From the NCBI GenBank assembly GCA_002255985.1, contig NKIR01000006.1:115754-179753 (forward strand): a stretch of DNA of 64,000 nucleotides, given 5' to 3'. This document shows positions 53,759 through 61,931 of this stretch, piece after piece; the first letter of the stretch is position 1; every line of letters begins with the position of its first letter. Under the pieces are notes generated by a model that was given only the letters and a program-made list of their open reading frames with translations, did not search any database and was not told the origin of the DNA. The translations under genes and the position numbers were made by a program. This DNA is from Sphingomonadaceae bacterium PASS1. GTDB taxonomy: Bacteria; Pseudomonadota; Alphaproteobacteria; Sphingomonadales; Sphingomonadaceae.

Positions 53759-55054
53759 ATGACAAAAGCGAATGAAAATGGTGCCGAAAAAGAGCAACCA
53801 AAGCAATACACAATCCTTACTGATACGATAGCTCGTAGTATGAAGCCCGGTGACCGTAAGCTACCTGATAGGACAGTTAAGGGTTTAAAACTTAAACCTG
53901 CCAGCCGCAAAGGGCGTGGATATTGGTTTCTCTTTTACAACCCACCCCTTAACAAGAAAAAGCGTTCTGAAATGTCGCTGGGTAGCTACCCCGACGTATC
54001 GATTGCTGAGGCTCGTGAGAGAGCCAATGAGGCACGTAAGCTGTTAGCCAAGGGCATTGACCCCATGCTGGCTCGTAAAGCCGAGAAATCGGCTGTGAGA
54101 AAAGAGGAAGCTGTTCCGACATTCGAGTTGGCTGCACGTAGCTACATTGATCAAAAGAAAGCAGGATGGCGCAACACCAAACATGCAGCGCAGTGGACGA
54201 GCACACTTGAAACCTATGCCTTCCCTTATATTGGAAACCGCAAGGTAGACACGCTCTCGGTTGAGGATTTCCGCAAAGTTCTTGCACCTATCTGGTTGCA
54301 GAAGGCTGAAACTGCGAGTCGTGTCAAGCAGCGTTGCAGCCGTATCATTCAGTGGTGCTGGGCAAATGAGTACGTGCAAAATAACGTCCTGAACGTTGTG
54401 ACTGAACTTTTGCCAGACGCCAAGGAAGCAAGACGCCCACAGCACTTTCCAGCACTGCCATGGCAAAAGGTACCTGATTTTGTGAACACCATTGTGCGTA
54501 AAAATCGTCTGGGTAGCAGTCGTCCTCTAATGGAATGGTTGGTTCTGACAGCTGCTCGTTCTGGCGAGAGCCGTAATTTGACATGGGATCAGATCGATCT
54601 GGAAAATGCCATCTGGAACATTCCGCCTGACAATACGAAGAAGAACAGATTGCACGATGTTCCGCTTTCAAACCGCTGCCTTCAGATTTTGGAGGAGCAG
54701 GTAGCCTACTTCAAAATGATGATTGGAAGAGATCCAGAACCAACTGACCTTGTTTTCCCGTCACCACGTTGGAAGGTTTACTCCGACATGGCGCTAAGCA
54801 AGTTCATGAAGGATCACAATGTTGAGAGTGATACAAAAGGTCGCAAAGCTGTGCCGCACGGTTTCCGCACGTCTTTTCGTGGTTGGGCCACGATCAAGGA
54901 GTATCCTGAGCATCTGATCGAACTATGTCTCGCACATGCAGAAGGCAATAAGTCCATACGTGCTTACAAGAGAGAGCAACTTCAGGAGCTACGTCGCCCT
55001 ATCATGCAAGCCTACGCAGATTACGTGGATAGCTACCCAACAGCATCGAAATAA
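53759..55054 (+). CDS. Tyrosine recombinase / integrase (P4-type)
   Basis: A 431-residue integrase. The N-terminal part has the DUF4102/Arm-binding layout (DRTVKGLKLKPASRKGRGYW, MSLGSYPDVSIAEARERA). The catalytic domain has Arg267 in TAARSGE, His367 and Arg370 in PHGFRTSFRGWA, His393 in LAHAEGN and Tyr402. It lies 212 bp from the tRNA-Ser gene and points away from it, as in tRNA-targeted islands. Confidence 0.95.
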   Translation: MTKANENGAEKEQPKQYTILTDTIARSMKPGDRKLPDRTVKGLKLKPASRKGRGYWFLFYNPPLNKKKRSEMSLGSYPDVSIAEARERANEARKLLAKGIDPMLARKAEKSAVRKEEAVPTFELAARSYIDQKKAGWRNTKHAAQWTSTLETYAFPYIGNRKVDTLSVEDFRKVLAPIWLQKAETASRVKQRCSRIIQWCWANEYVQNNVLNVVTELLPDAKEARRPQHFPALPWQKVPDFVNTIVRKNRLGSSRPLMEWLVLTAARSGESRNLTWDQIDLENAIWNIPPDNTKKNRLHDVPLSNRCLQILEEQVAYFKMMIGRDPEPTDLVFPSPRWKVYSDMALSKFMKDHNVESDTKGRKAVPHGFRTSFRGWATIKEYPEHLIELCLAHAEGNKSIRAYKREQLQELRRPIMQAYADYVDSYPTASK

Positions 55055-55242
55055 ACGCCGCTAAGCACTGATGGCGAATTATTTAACACAAATTTCCAGA
55101 TAGCGATTTGCTTATTCAGGAAATGTCTCAGTCAGATTGATTGAGCACCCCCATGAAAATGGGAAAACACTTCGGCACATTCGTGTTGGGGTTTCATCAT
55201 AGCCAACTTCCCAAAGGAGACAGGCACTATAGGAGAATATAT

Positions 55243-55434
55243 ATGGTTAATTTTAATGATCGTTTTGTAAGAGAAGAAGAGTGTAAGCACATCAGTGGGC
55301 TTTCACGTGCCACGAGACACCGCTGGCATAAAATTGGAAAATTCCCTGCACCGATTAGAATCAATGGGAGTGTTACTGTGTGGAAACACAGCGAACTCAT
55401 GCAGTGGGTCGATCAAAATGGCGCCCAAGTGTGA
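55243..55434 (+). CDS. AlpA-type DNA-binding regulator
   Basis: A 63-residue helix-turn-helix protein. VREEECKHISGLSRATRHRW and PAPIRINGSVTVWKHSEL match the AlpA/prophage regulator family, which acts as an excisionase or transcription factor for the integrase. AGGAGA sits 6 nt before the ATG. It is followed by a hairpin (55435-55462) and by the long inverted repeat. Confidence 0.85.
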   Translation: MVNFNDRFVREEECKHISGLSRATRHRWHKIGKFPAPIRINGSVTVWKHSELMQWVDQNGAQV

Positions 55435-55501
55435 CTGGATTTAAGGTCTAACCTTTATCCAGAAGCTGGTGAAGTAACGAACACTCCCAGCAGCTAAACC
55501 G

Positions 55502-55557
55502 TTAGACATGACGATGCAGTTTGACGTGCGTGTCAAACATTGCATCGCCATGTCTAA
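55502..55557. repeat. 56-nt long inverted repeat between alpA and repA
   Basis: TTAGACATG-A-CGATGCA-GTTTGAC (55502-55525) and GTCAAAC-AT-TGCATCG-C-CATGTCTAA (55532-55557) form a 23-bp stem with one A/C mismatch and a 2-nt bulge around loop GTGCGT. No T-run follows. It may be a replication or regulatory element; see findings. Confidence 0.7.
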
Positions 55558-55629
55558 AATCCATAAAACAAACCTTTTAACTGCACATGGAGAACCGGAA
55601 ACAGGAAAAGGAATTACAAGGAAAAATAT

Positions 55630-55752
55630 ATGTTTAAGTTATTAAATTTCTTCAATGAGGAGTGCCATCGCATTGAAACTCCCTGTCAATATTTAGTCTA
55701 TTTGATTGAGCAAAAACTGGGGTCATGGTTCCTCAAGGCAGGTGCTCAATGA
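55630..55752 (+). CDS. Small 40-residue protein overlapping repA
   Basis: The frame from ATG 55630 (after AAGGAAAAA) to TGA 55752 gives 40 residues starting MFKLLNFFNEECHRIETPC and containing YLVYLIEQKLGSWFL. Its stop overlaps the repA ATG by 4 bp (ATGA), so it may be a translational coupling leader for repA. It is partly hydrophobic. I do not recognise a family. Confidence 0.55.
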   Translation: MFKLLNFFNEECHRIETPCQYLVYLIEQKLGSWFLKAGAQ

Positions 55753-56984
55753 GTACCGCAAACACAGTAATCGCATTAGTGCCATCCGCACCCGCAGTTG
55801 CACCGCCACCATCAATCATAGCTGCACCATATCAATGGCTTGATCCGTCAAAGATACCACCACGTCCATGGTTGTATGGAAATCAGCTATTACGTGGCAG
55901 CGTCAGTATGATTGTTGCGCCTGGCGGCGCAGGTAAGACTGCACTTGCTACAGGGATGGCCTTGTCATTGGTCACTGGTCGTGACTTCATGGGTAGCAAA
56001 ATATGGGGAGGTCCCAAAAAAGTTTGGTTGTGGAACCTTGAGGACTCGGTTGAAGAGCTATCTCGTGGTCTTCAAGCCGCAGCAACCTATTGGTCCATCA
56101 GTGCAGACGATTTGAACGGCAATCTGTTCCTCAATTCTGCTTTAAGTGGCGATCATCTGAAATTGGTTTCTAGCCGCAGTGAAGGACCAAGAGAGAATGT
56201 CGAACTTGCCAAGGACATTGTCACCGAACTGAAGAGCAATGCCATCGATGTAATGTTCATCGATCCATTTGTGTCTAGTCATGATGCCAATGAGAATGAC
56301 AACAAATCTATGGATGCCGTGGTCAAATTGTTGGCGCTGATAGCGTATGAAGCAAATTGCTCAATTGTGCTGCTTCACCATACCAACAAGGCTTTTGGTC
56401 AGGTGAATGAGAACTCTGCACGTGGTGCTTCATCCGTTGTGGCCGCAGCAAGATCAGTAGTTACGATCAATCCTTTGAATGATGCAGAGGCAAAACTCTA
56501 CGACATCGATGAAGATGAGATGGCTAGCTACATCAAGCTGCACGATAACAAAAACAACAGAATTTCAGCATGTAGATCATCGACATACATGAAATTTGAA
56601 TCTGTGATGATCAAAACGAGTGATGGAAATGAAGAATCTGTTGGTGTAATCGTACCAGCAGATTTGGAAATCCATGAAGTTCAGGTTTTAACGGAACATC
56701 AGATTGCTCATATCCAGTTGGAAATGAAGGAAGGGTTTGATCGCCACTATCATACCGCTGGTAAATGGATTGGTCATGCAGTTGGCAAGATCATGAAACT
56801 GGATGTGAAAAAGAAAAATCACAAAGCAAGAATCAAAGACATGATTCATGAATTGGAATCAGATGGTTATATTCAGATAGTCACTGGCAAAGACAATGGT
56901 GGCAAGGAATATCAGTCGTATGTCATAGGAACCAAGGCGAAGCCGTTTGCTACTATTAAGGACGATAAGCACCTTCTCAATTGA
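55749..56984 (+). CDS. RepA-like AAA helicase/primase-associated ATPase
   Basis: A 411-residue protein. The ATPase domain has Walker A APGGAGKT (57-64), Walker B VMFIDPF (about 168-174), and SIVLLHHTNKAFGQV with ENSARGASSVV, typical of the RepA/DnaB-like AAA_25 group found in mobile elements. A C-terminal basic stretch and a winged-helix-like end follow. It should act as a replication helicase or loader of the element. The start ATG 55749 overlaps the small upstream gene. Confidence 0.8.
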   Translation: MSTANTVIALVPSAPAVAPPPSIIAAPYQWLDPSKIPPRPWLYGNQLLRGSVSMIVAPGGAGKTALATGMALSLVTGRDFMGSKIWGGPKKVWLWNLEDSVEELSRGLQAAATYWSISADDLNGNLFLNSALSGDHLKLVSSRSEGPRENVELAKDIVTELKSNAIDVMFIDPFVSSHDANENDNKSMDAVVKLLALIAYEANCSIVLLHHTNKAFGQVNENSARGASSVVAAARSVVTINPLNDAEAKLYDIDEDEMASYIKLHDNKNNRISACRSSTYMKFESVMIKTSDGNEESVGVIVPADLEIHEVQVLTEHQIAHIQLEMKEGFDRHYHTAGKWIGHAVGKIMKLDVKKKNHKARIKDMIHELESDGYIQIVTGKDNGGKEYQSYVIGTKAKPFATIKDDKHLLN

Positions 56985-57392
56985 TTGTCACCACCACCAC
57001 CACCGCCCCCCACTACTAAAGTAGTGGTGGGGGTGATGGATGGTATTTTGTGACTATGAAAATCTATATTTTTTAAAAAAAGAGAGTGTTGCGAGGTACG
57101 AGCAACTCACGAACGAAGTGAGTGAGTGAATTATATATATGTTGTAATTAACAAGATTGCCTTCGGCAATCGAAGCTGCGCTTCGACTTAAATTTAAAGA
57201 TATTTTCATAAAAACAACAAAACAAAAATCTCAAAATTCCTATTTGTATAAATACCAATGTAGAGAATAAAATTATGTTTTCTGCAATGTATGTTCATGT
57301 TTTTATTTAAAAAATGTCTTCAGCATAATGTTTGATATTTTTTATCCCATGAATCTTACATTTTCAATTTTCAAATATAGATAGGAAATTCA
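56985..57392. other. Hairpin-rich, AT-rich spacer after repA (possible origin)
   Basis: This 408-bp spacer has no gene. It contains a C-rich inverted repeat (CACTACT-AA-AGTAGTG at 57011-57026, extended by C/G tracts), GTTGC/GCAAC (57088-57106), ACTCAC/GTGAGT (57105-57123), GATTGCC-TTC-GGCAATC (57155-57171) and CGAAGC-TGC-GCTTCG (57171-57185), then an AT-rich tract up to 57380. Such a layout next to a replication gene fits an origin; it could also be terminators. Confidence 0.4.
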
Positions 57393-57875
57393 ATGGCTGA
57401 CAAAAAAACATCAAAAAATACAAAACCCATCTTTGTAGATAGTGCGTTTCCAAACACACTAACCATGTCGAGTTGCTTCTTGAAAAATGGTATCTCACAT
57501 AAGATCATAAGCGACACCGATATCAAGGTTGATCACTACAAAAATCCATTCTTCATTGATGCTTATGCGGGTCAAAAAGAGGCTCACATTTATTTTGCAC
57601 ATGAGCTTTTTGGTCAGCAAAACCATGAGATTGGCGCACTAGAAAGCCTTTCCTCTCAGTTCACTTGTGAGAGGTACAGTTGCAATGCACAAATCCATCC
57701 CAACTCTGTGGTCTTGTATTTTGGTTGCGGCATCGACCTAGATTTTTTCGATACAAATGCAAAGATCGCCCAAGCCATGAGTGACTTTGCTGAAGTGCTT
57801 GAAGAGTTTGCGGACAAGGCTCTTGAATATGGATTTGAGCTTGATGGCAACCAACTAAAATTGGGAGCAATCTGA
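57393..57875 (+). CDS. Hypothetical protein in the island (160 aa)
   Basis: A soluble 160-residue protein I do not recognise. The C-terminal helices (FDTNAKIAQAMSDFAEVLEEFA) after a beta-rich part (PNSVVLYFGCGIDLDFF) resemble YbjN- or chaperone-like folds, weakly. TAGGAAA precedes the ATG. It follows the AT-rich spacer. Confidence 0.65.
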   Translation: MADKKTSKNTKPIFVDSAFPNTLTMSSCFLKNGISHKIISDTDIKVDHYKNPFFIDAYAGQKEAHIYFAHELFGQQNHEIGALESLSSQFTCERYSCNAQIHPNSVVLYFGCGIDLDFFDTNAKIAQAMSDFAEVLEEFADKALEYGFELDGNQLKLGAI

Positions 57876-57881
57876 CTTTTG

Positions 57882-57920
57882 ACGGGATGCATTTTTGCCG
57901 TCTGGTGAAATGCATCCCGT
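57882..57920 (+). terminator. 13-bp perfect inverted repeat
   Basis: ACGGGATGCATTT (57882-57894) and AAATGCATCCCGT (57908-57920) are exact complements around a 13-nt loop, directly after the preceding gene. The 3' flank TATAAATAGG lacks a T-run. It may be a terminator or an operator for the following TTG-start gene. Confidence 0.45.
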
Positions 57921-57964
57921 TATAAATAGGTATGACACCAAATAATTTATGAAAGGAGATATGT

Positions 57965-58282
57965 TTGGCAAAGACACTAGTAAACTTTTTAATCGAGGAA
58001 GCGGAGCTTAAGAATTTTGACGGCGTGGCTAGGCTTATTGGTCGCACACGCACGTCAATTTTGACGGAAATGATGCGCAGTTTCTGCTCAGAACAAGTGG
58101 TTGAAGTTGAGAAACGAAACCAGAAACTTCAGCAGTTGAATCATGCTCTGACGCAACAACATCTGCTTCAAGCGCAAGCAAGCCAACAGAGAATGATGGC
58201 CAAACCACTGGATCAGGATGATGGTCCACTAGACTTTTTATACAATGACGGAGGTGAAACACATGGAGATTACAATTTTTAG
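57965..58282 (+). CDS. Small basic hypothetical protein with helix-rich N-terminus
   Basis: A 105-residue protein. AAAGGAGA sits 7 nt before TTG 57965, which is the best start (MAKTLVNFLIEEAELKNFDG). Residues 1-45 (RLIGRTRTSILTEMMRSFCS) resemble a ribbon-helix-helix or other short DNA-binding fold, followed by a coiled coil rich in Gln (LQQLNHALTQQHLLQAQASQ). I infer a DNA-associated or regulatory role; the family is unknown. Confidence 0.6.
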   Translation: MAKTLVNFLIEEAELKNFDGVARLIGRTRTSILTEMMRSFCSEQVVEVEKRNQKLQQLNHALTQQHLLQAQASQQRMMAKPLDQDDGPLDFLYNDGGETHGDYNF

Positions 58283-58297
58283 AAAGAGACACAAAAT

Positions 58298-58774
58298 ATG
58301 GATAAAATTACAAACTTAGAGCCTTACTACTATCAAGGCGATGTAACTCGCCGACACATGCGTGAGTTGGCATTTTTTGCAGAGAAATTTGCTGATCCAG
58401 AATTCGAACTTGGACATTATAATGAAATGCCTGTGACGACGTCGTCGCCCAGAAAACCGACATTCACACTATCTGCCACAGCGAAAGAATTCGTCACCTA
58501 CTGTATCAATGAGCAAGTGATAGAACCAAGCTGCCTTCATCGTATGGAATGGAATTTTCGTAAGCTTTCAATAGATGAAGATTTTGTCGCTGATGCCATT
58601 CCATTTGAGCTAATTGAAATGCTGACATACATTCTTGGCAACCATGTTTATTGGGAAAGCCGTTTGATTAAGGCTTACCAATCAGGCTTGTTGCAGCAGA
58701 TACTGGCTCGTGCTGTCGATTGGGCATACCCTGAACAGGTGGATGGTCCGATTTTAGAAGAACCGGCTGCCTAA
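58298..58774 (+). CDS. DUF6508-like hypothetical protein
   Basis: A 158-residue soluble protein. ELAFFAEKFADPEFELGHY, AKEFVTYCINEQVIEP and MEWNFRKLS resemble the DUF6508 pattern often carried by mobile elements. No function is known. It ends at a convergent hairpin (58785-58813). Confidence 0.6.
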   Translation: MDKITNLEPYYYQGDVTRRHMRELAFFAEKFADPEFELGHYNEMPVTTSSPRKPTFTLSATAKEFVTYCINEQVIEPSCLHRMEWNFRKLSIDEDFVADAIPFELIEMLTYILGNHVYWESRLIKAYQSGLLQQILARAVDWAYPEQVDGPILEEPAA

Positions 58775-58784
58775 AGCTCTCGTA

Positions 58785-58813
58785 TCGGCAGTGGGTATCG
58801 AATTCACTGCCGA
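58785..58813. terminator. Convergent hairpin terminator
   Basis: TCGGCAGTG (58785-58793) and CACTGCCGA (58805-58813) form a perfect 9-bp stem with an 11-nt loop between two convergent genes. No T-run is seen on either side. Confidence 0.5.
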
Positions 58814-58870
58814 TGGCGCTTCCCTGTCCAATAATCTGATGGATTCTCAAATTCCCCGCTCCAAATTTTG

Positions 58871-59434
58871 TCACGGTAGCTCTGGATAACAAGTTTGTTT
58901 ATGTGAGAGCAGAAATTTTGCCATTAGCAACGCAGCCGCACCCTCATACGAGGATTTGCCCTCGATCGACGCCTTCCGTGCATTTTGCAGAGCATACTGG
59001 ATTTGTGGCTCTGCCATCGATTCCGGCTTGAGCTTCTGATAACCCAGCAGCACAACTTGTGATGCTTGATCTGAACCCAAAAGAAATTGATCATCAGGTG
59101 AGCGTGATAATAGTATCATGCGATCTGCAATCATCTTCCAATCCGATCCAAAACTTCGCTGCAAGATTGAATGTCCGAATTTACCCTTTTGAGTTGTTGA
59201 CATGTTCGGATTTCTTATGTGACCATTTATTGCAATAATTGTCTGCAAAAATCCCAACAAATAGCTATCGGATGCCAGTTGGAGAGGAAACATATCACCT
59301 CGTAAAGGATCAAAGACTTGCCTGACGGTCTCAATCACGAAGATGGAATCTTCACCGTTGGAGGAAGAGCTTTTTTGTGAAAAGTAGAATATAATCGCAG
59401 CAAGTGCGATGCCAATCCCTATGATCCAATCCAC
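58871..59434 (-). CDS. Single-pass membrane hypothetical protein
   Basis: A 187-residue protein with an N-terminal helix (WIIGIGIALAAIIFYFS) and a soluble, helix-rich remainder (LSRSPDDQFLLGSDQASQVV, GYQKLKPESMAEPQIQYALQ). Not recognised. It is preceded upstream on the minus strand by a small four-helix membrane protein gene, and the two may form a unit. Confidence 0.6.
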   Translation of the reverse strand: MDWIIGIGIALAAIIFYFSQKSSSSNGEDSIFVIETVRQVFDPLRGDMFPLQLASDSYLLGFLQTIIAINGHIRNPNMSTTQKGKFGHSILQRSFGSDWKMIADRMILLSRSPDDQFLLGSDQASQVVLLGYQKLKPESMAEPQIQYALQNARKASIEGKSSYEGAAALLMAKFLLSHKQTCYPELP

Positions 59435-59541
59435 TGCCTCACCTCCCCCGTCATGATGCTTGAGGGGGACAAAGTGGCACGGCAGCTATCATCATGCAAT
59501 ACGGTGAGGATCGCTTGGGTTCCCTGAGCTAGAGGGGCGGA

Positions 59542-59874
59542 TCATTCCGCAATCGTAATGCCAATACCGTAAAGAACGGTTCCCAGAATGACCGATATCA
59601 AAAGACCAGTAGCACCCTGTGTCGGTTTGGAAAAAATCTTACCAATGTAGTGGTTCAATGGAAGCCAAGCCGCAAGGATCGATGCTGCCCACCAAATCCC
59701 GAAAAAGAAAAAACCTGAGATAACTGACAGGAATGAAATTACGCACCCAACATAAAATATTTTTATGTGCCAAGGTTGGTAATACAGAGGGCTGCCATCG
59801 ATTAAAATTTTTCCGGTAGAAACCCCAGAGAGCAAGAAACCCAAGCCGATAGTCGCTATAATATGCTCCACCAC
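59542..59874 (-). CDS. Small multi-pass membrane protein
   Basis: A 110-residue protein with three or four hydrophobic segments (IIATIGLGFLLSGVSTGKIL, FYVGCVISFLSVISGFFFFG, WAASILAAWLPLNHYIG, LLISVILGTVLYGIGIT). GTG 59874 is the probable start. Not recognised. It lies upstream of the 187-residue membrane protein gene on the same strand. Confidence 0.55.
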   Translation of the reverse strand: MVEHIIATIGLGFLLSGVSTGKILIDGSPLYYQPWHIKIFYVGCVISFLSVISGFFFFGIWWAASILAAWLPLNHYIGKIFSKPTQGATGLLISVILGTVLYGIGITIAE

Positions 59875-60086
59875 ATTGCCCCCCTGTCAGCACACCAATA
59901 TTCCAAAACTTGAATATCAACATGCATTGTTGTTGTCGACAATTAGTCGGCTCACCTGTCTTCTTTGACTACACTCCAACGGCACAATCGTCTGAGACAG
60001 AATTTTCGTATTATTAGGGTCATTTGACTTCAAAAAATACATATGTTACTCAGGGTCTAGAATCAAATAAGACGCTTGGGGTTGTT

Positions 60087-60629
60087 ATGGAGATTGCAGG
60101 TTACAAAAGGGTCAGCAGTTTTGGCCAAAATCTAGACCGTCAGGATTTTCCCTGCACTGAAGAGTTCGTTGAGACTATATCGGGGGCTACGAAGGATCGA
60201 CCTGAGCTAGACCGAATGATCAAATGGGTACGTAAGGGCGATGAGGTTCACGTTTGGTCGATTGATCGCCTTGCTCGTGACCTAAGAGACCTACAGGACA
60301 TTGTTCAAGCCATTAACGACAAGGGAGCTTCGGTGAAGTTTCTGTCGGAGAACCTGACTTTCAGCGCCAACGATGATGATCCCTTTGCCCGACTGCAACT
60401 CAACCTCCTTGGAAGCTTTGCATCTTTCGAACGGAGCATTATCAGGAAAAGACAAGCAGAGGGAATAGCTAAGGCGAGAGAGCGTGGGGTCTACAAAGGT
60501 AGGAAAGCAACCATTGATGTGACGGAGATTAAGCTTCTGAAGGACCAAGGTCTGGGTGCTACGGCCATCGCAAAGAAACTGAACATAGCACGAGCCAGTG
60601 TTTATCGGGTTATGCAGTCTGCTTTATAG
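60087..60629 (+). CDS. Serine recombinase (resolvase/invertase)
   Basis: A 180-residue small serine recombinase. The nucleophile is in YKRVSSFGQNLDRQ (Ser10 or 11), SIDRLARDLRDLQ holds the conserved arginines, and FERSIIRKRQAEGIAKARER is the long E helix. A C-terminal helix-turn-helix (GATAIAKKLNIARASVYRVM) binds DNA. ATG 60087 gives the family N-terminus; TTG 60024 is a longer option. The upstream palindrome TTGTCGACAA (59933-59942) may be part of its site. Confidence 0.9.
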   Translation: MEIAGYKRVSSFGQNLDRQDFPCTEEFVETISGATKDRPELDRMIKWVRKGDEVHVWSIDRLARDLRDLQDIVQAINDKGASVKFLSENLTFSANDDDPFARLQLNLLGSFASFERSIIRKRQAEGIAKARERGVYKGRKATIDVTEIKLLKDQGLGATAIAKKLNIARASVYRVMQSAL

Positions 60630-60636
60630 CAACAGA

Positions 60637-60657
60637 GAACGACGCCAGGCGTCGTTC
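60637..60657. terminator. Hairpin between resolvase and a small convergent gene
   Basis: GAACGACGCC and GGCGTCGTTC (60637-60657) are exact complements around one base. It sits between the resolvase stop and the stop of the convergent 59-residue gene, so it could end transcription from both sides. Confidence 0.5.
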
Positions 60658-60658
60658 A

Positions 60659-60838
60659 TCAAAGTATATCAACCAATCGACCATTGCTATCAACTGCCCG
60701 AACCCTTTTTGTGGGGTGCATCTTGGAAACGCTCTTCATGGCATGGCTAATGTACTGAGAATTGTTCATCACATGACTAACCGTGCGCCAATTCCCGCTG
60801 AAGTCAGCTTGAATTTGGATACTTCCATTATCTGCCAC
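60659..60838 (-). CDS. Small 59-residue protein
   Basis: The frame from GTG 60838 to TGA 60659 gives 59 residues starting MADNGSIQIQADFSGNWRTV and ending with KRVRAVDSNGRLVDIL. AGGGAG lies 8 nt before the GTG. The ending RVRAVDSNGRLVD resembles small proteins found in other alphaproteobacterial mobile elements (from memory). It fills what would otherwise be a 350-bp empty stretch. Function unknown. Confidence 0.6.
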   Translation of the reverse strand: MADNGSIQIQADFSGNWRTVSHVMNNSQYISHAMKSVSKMHPTKRVRAVDSNGRLVDIL

Positions 60839-61039
60839 GGCTTTGTCTCCCTATCCTCATTCTCAAAAACCAATCATCTGGAAAACAACCAAATCTTGTG
60901 GTATAGCATAAGCATGTTTTTCGTCTTCTAACACCACCACCAGCGCCATAAGTCGGCGCACGAAAATCATCACACACCACACATGAAAGCCAAACTTGCC
61001 AGCATAATGCTGCGTAGGTTGCCTTCACACCTTCAATTC

Positions 61040-61537
61040 ATGGAGATGCCTTTGAAAACCAAAATTCTCGAACCTCAAAATATCAATGAAGCCACCATCA
61101 AAACGATACTTGATAATGGTGCGCTAGAACATCACGACAATGGTGGTCTGTACGTGACGACCTACCCGATTAACTTCTGGCTAGACCTTGATGAAAAACG
61201 CAAGCTGATCGTCATTTACACATATTGGGACACCATTCCTGATTTGGACGAACTCGCCATTCTGCGTTTTGTGAACCATGCAAACACGCAGAAAATCATG
61301 CTTCAGTTCTCATATAATGCCAAGCTTGGTCGGTTGTACGGTCATTACACGCATCCCTATAATGTAGGGCTTTTGCCTCCGCACGTGCTGAAGTTATGTC
61401 AGAAATTTTCGTCCATCTTCGAAGATGTACTGCACGAAGGAATTGCAGAAGGCATTTTGCAGGAATTGCCGGAATGCCAAGACGATGATGGTGATGAAGC
61501 CTCATCTGATGCTGCTTCAGATTCAACGGTTCATTAA
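61040..61537 (+). CDS. YbjN-like hypothetical protein
   Basis: A 165-residue soluble protein, from ATG 61040; a longer frame reaches 60983. FWLDLDEKRKLIVIYTYWDT and AILRFVNHANTQKIMLQFSY look like the YbjN / sensory-transduction-like fold (chaperone-type beta-alpha layout). The tail is acidic (CQDDDGDEASSDAASDS). It ends 11 bp before the next gene. Function unknown. Confidence 0.6.
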   Translation: MEMPLKTKILEPQNINEATIKTILDNGALEHHDNGGLYVTTYPINFWLDLDEKRKLIVIYTYWDTIPDLDELAILRFVNHANTQKIMLQFSYNAKLGRLYGHYTHPYNVGLLPPHVLKLCQKFSSIFEDVLHEGIAEGILQELPECQDDDGDEASSDAASDSTVH

Positions 61538-61548
61538 GAGGAAAATGT

Positions 61549-61893
61549 ATGTGGATATTACACCCCAAAGTCGGCTTCCTGTCATTGGTAGAAAAAGATT
61601 GGGATAAGCCCAACGGTACCCTCACCATTAGAGCCAGAGTTTATGACGATCTTGTTCGTCTGAAAGCGTATTTGCCTTCAATGTCGGATATAATCTCAAG
61701 TGAGGATAGTGATTACAGATATAGGTCTGTGGCTGATCGTGAAGCGGTTATGGCGGCAATGGCACAATTGGCCGCCGACGTTCGATATGATAATTTCAAG
61801 GATGAAGTCGCAAGGTCAGAGAGCCAAGGGTATAAACGTGCTGCTTTATATGGGGACGTTTGGTCTATTTTGTACCGACTACAAACTGAATAA
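61549..61893 (+). CDS. Conserved hypothetical protein (MWI…VW type)
   Basis: A 114-residue protein starting MWILHPKVGFLSLVEKDW, with LTIRARVYDDLVRLKAYLPS, YRYRSVADREAV, VRYDNFKDEV and a C-terminal YGDVWSILYRLQ. This pattern is a widespread family of unknown function in bacteria and their elements. AAGAGGAAAATGT upstream gives a ribosome binding site. It is in an operon-like pair with the gene before it. Confidence 0.75.
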   Translation: MWILHPKVGFLSLVEKDWDKPNGTLTIRARVYDDLVRLKAYLPSMSDIISSEDSDYRYRSVADREAVMAAMAQLAADVRYDNFKDEVARSESQGYKRAALYGDVWSILYRLQTE

Positions 61894-61931
61894 CCCCATC
61901 GAAATTTAACAATGGATACTGGATTTGAAGC

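Noticed and set aside
53629..53910. A 93-codon open frame on the minus strand opposite the integrase start
   Set aside because: It overlaps the well-supported integrase N-terminus and has no family features.
60716..60931. A 71-codon open frame on the plus strand after the resolvase
   Set aside because: It is opposite the better supported 59-residue minus-strand gene and its sequence looks like a shadow.
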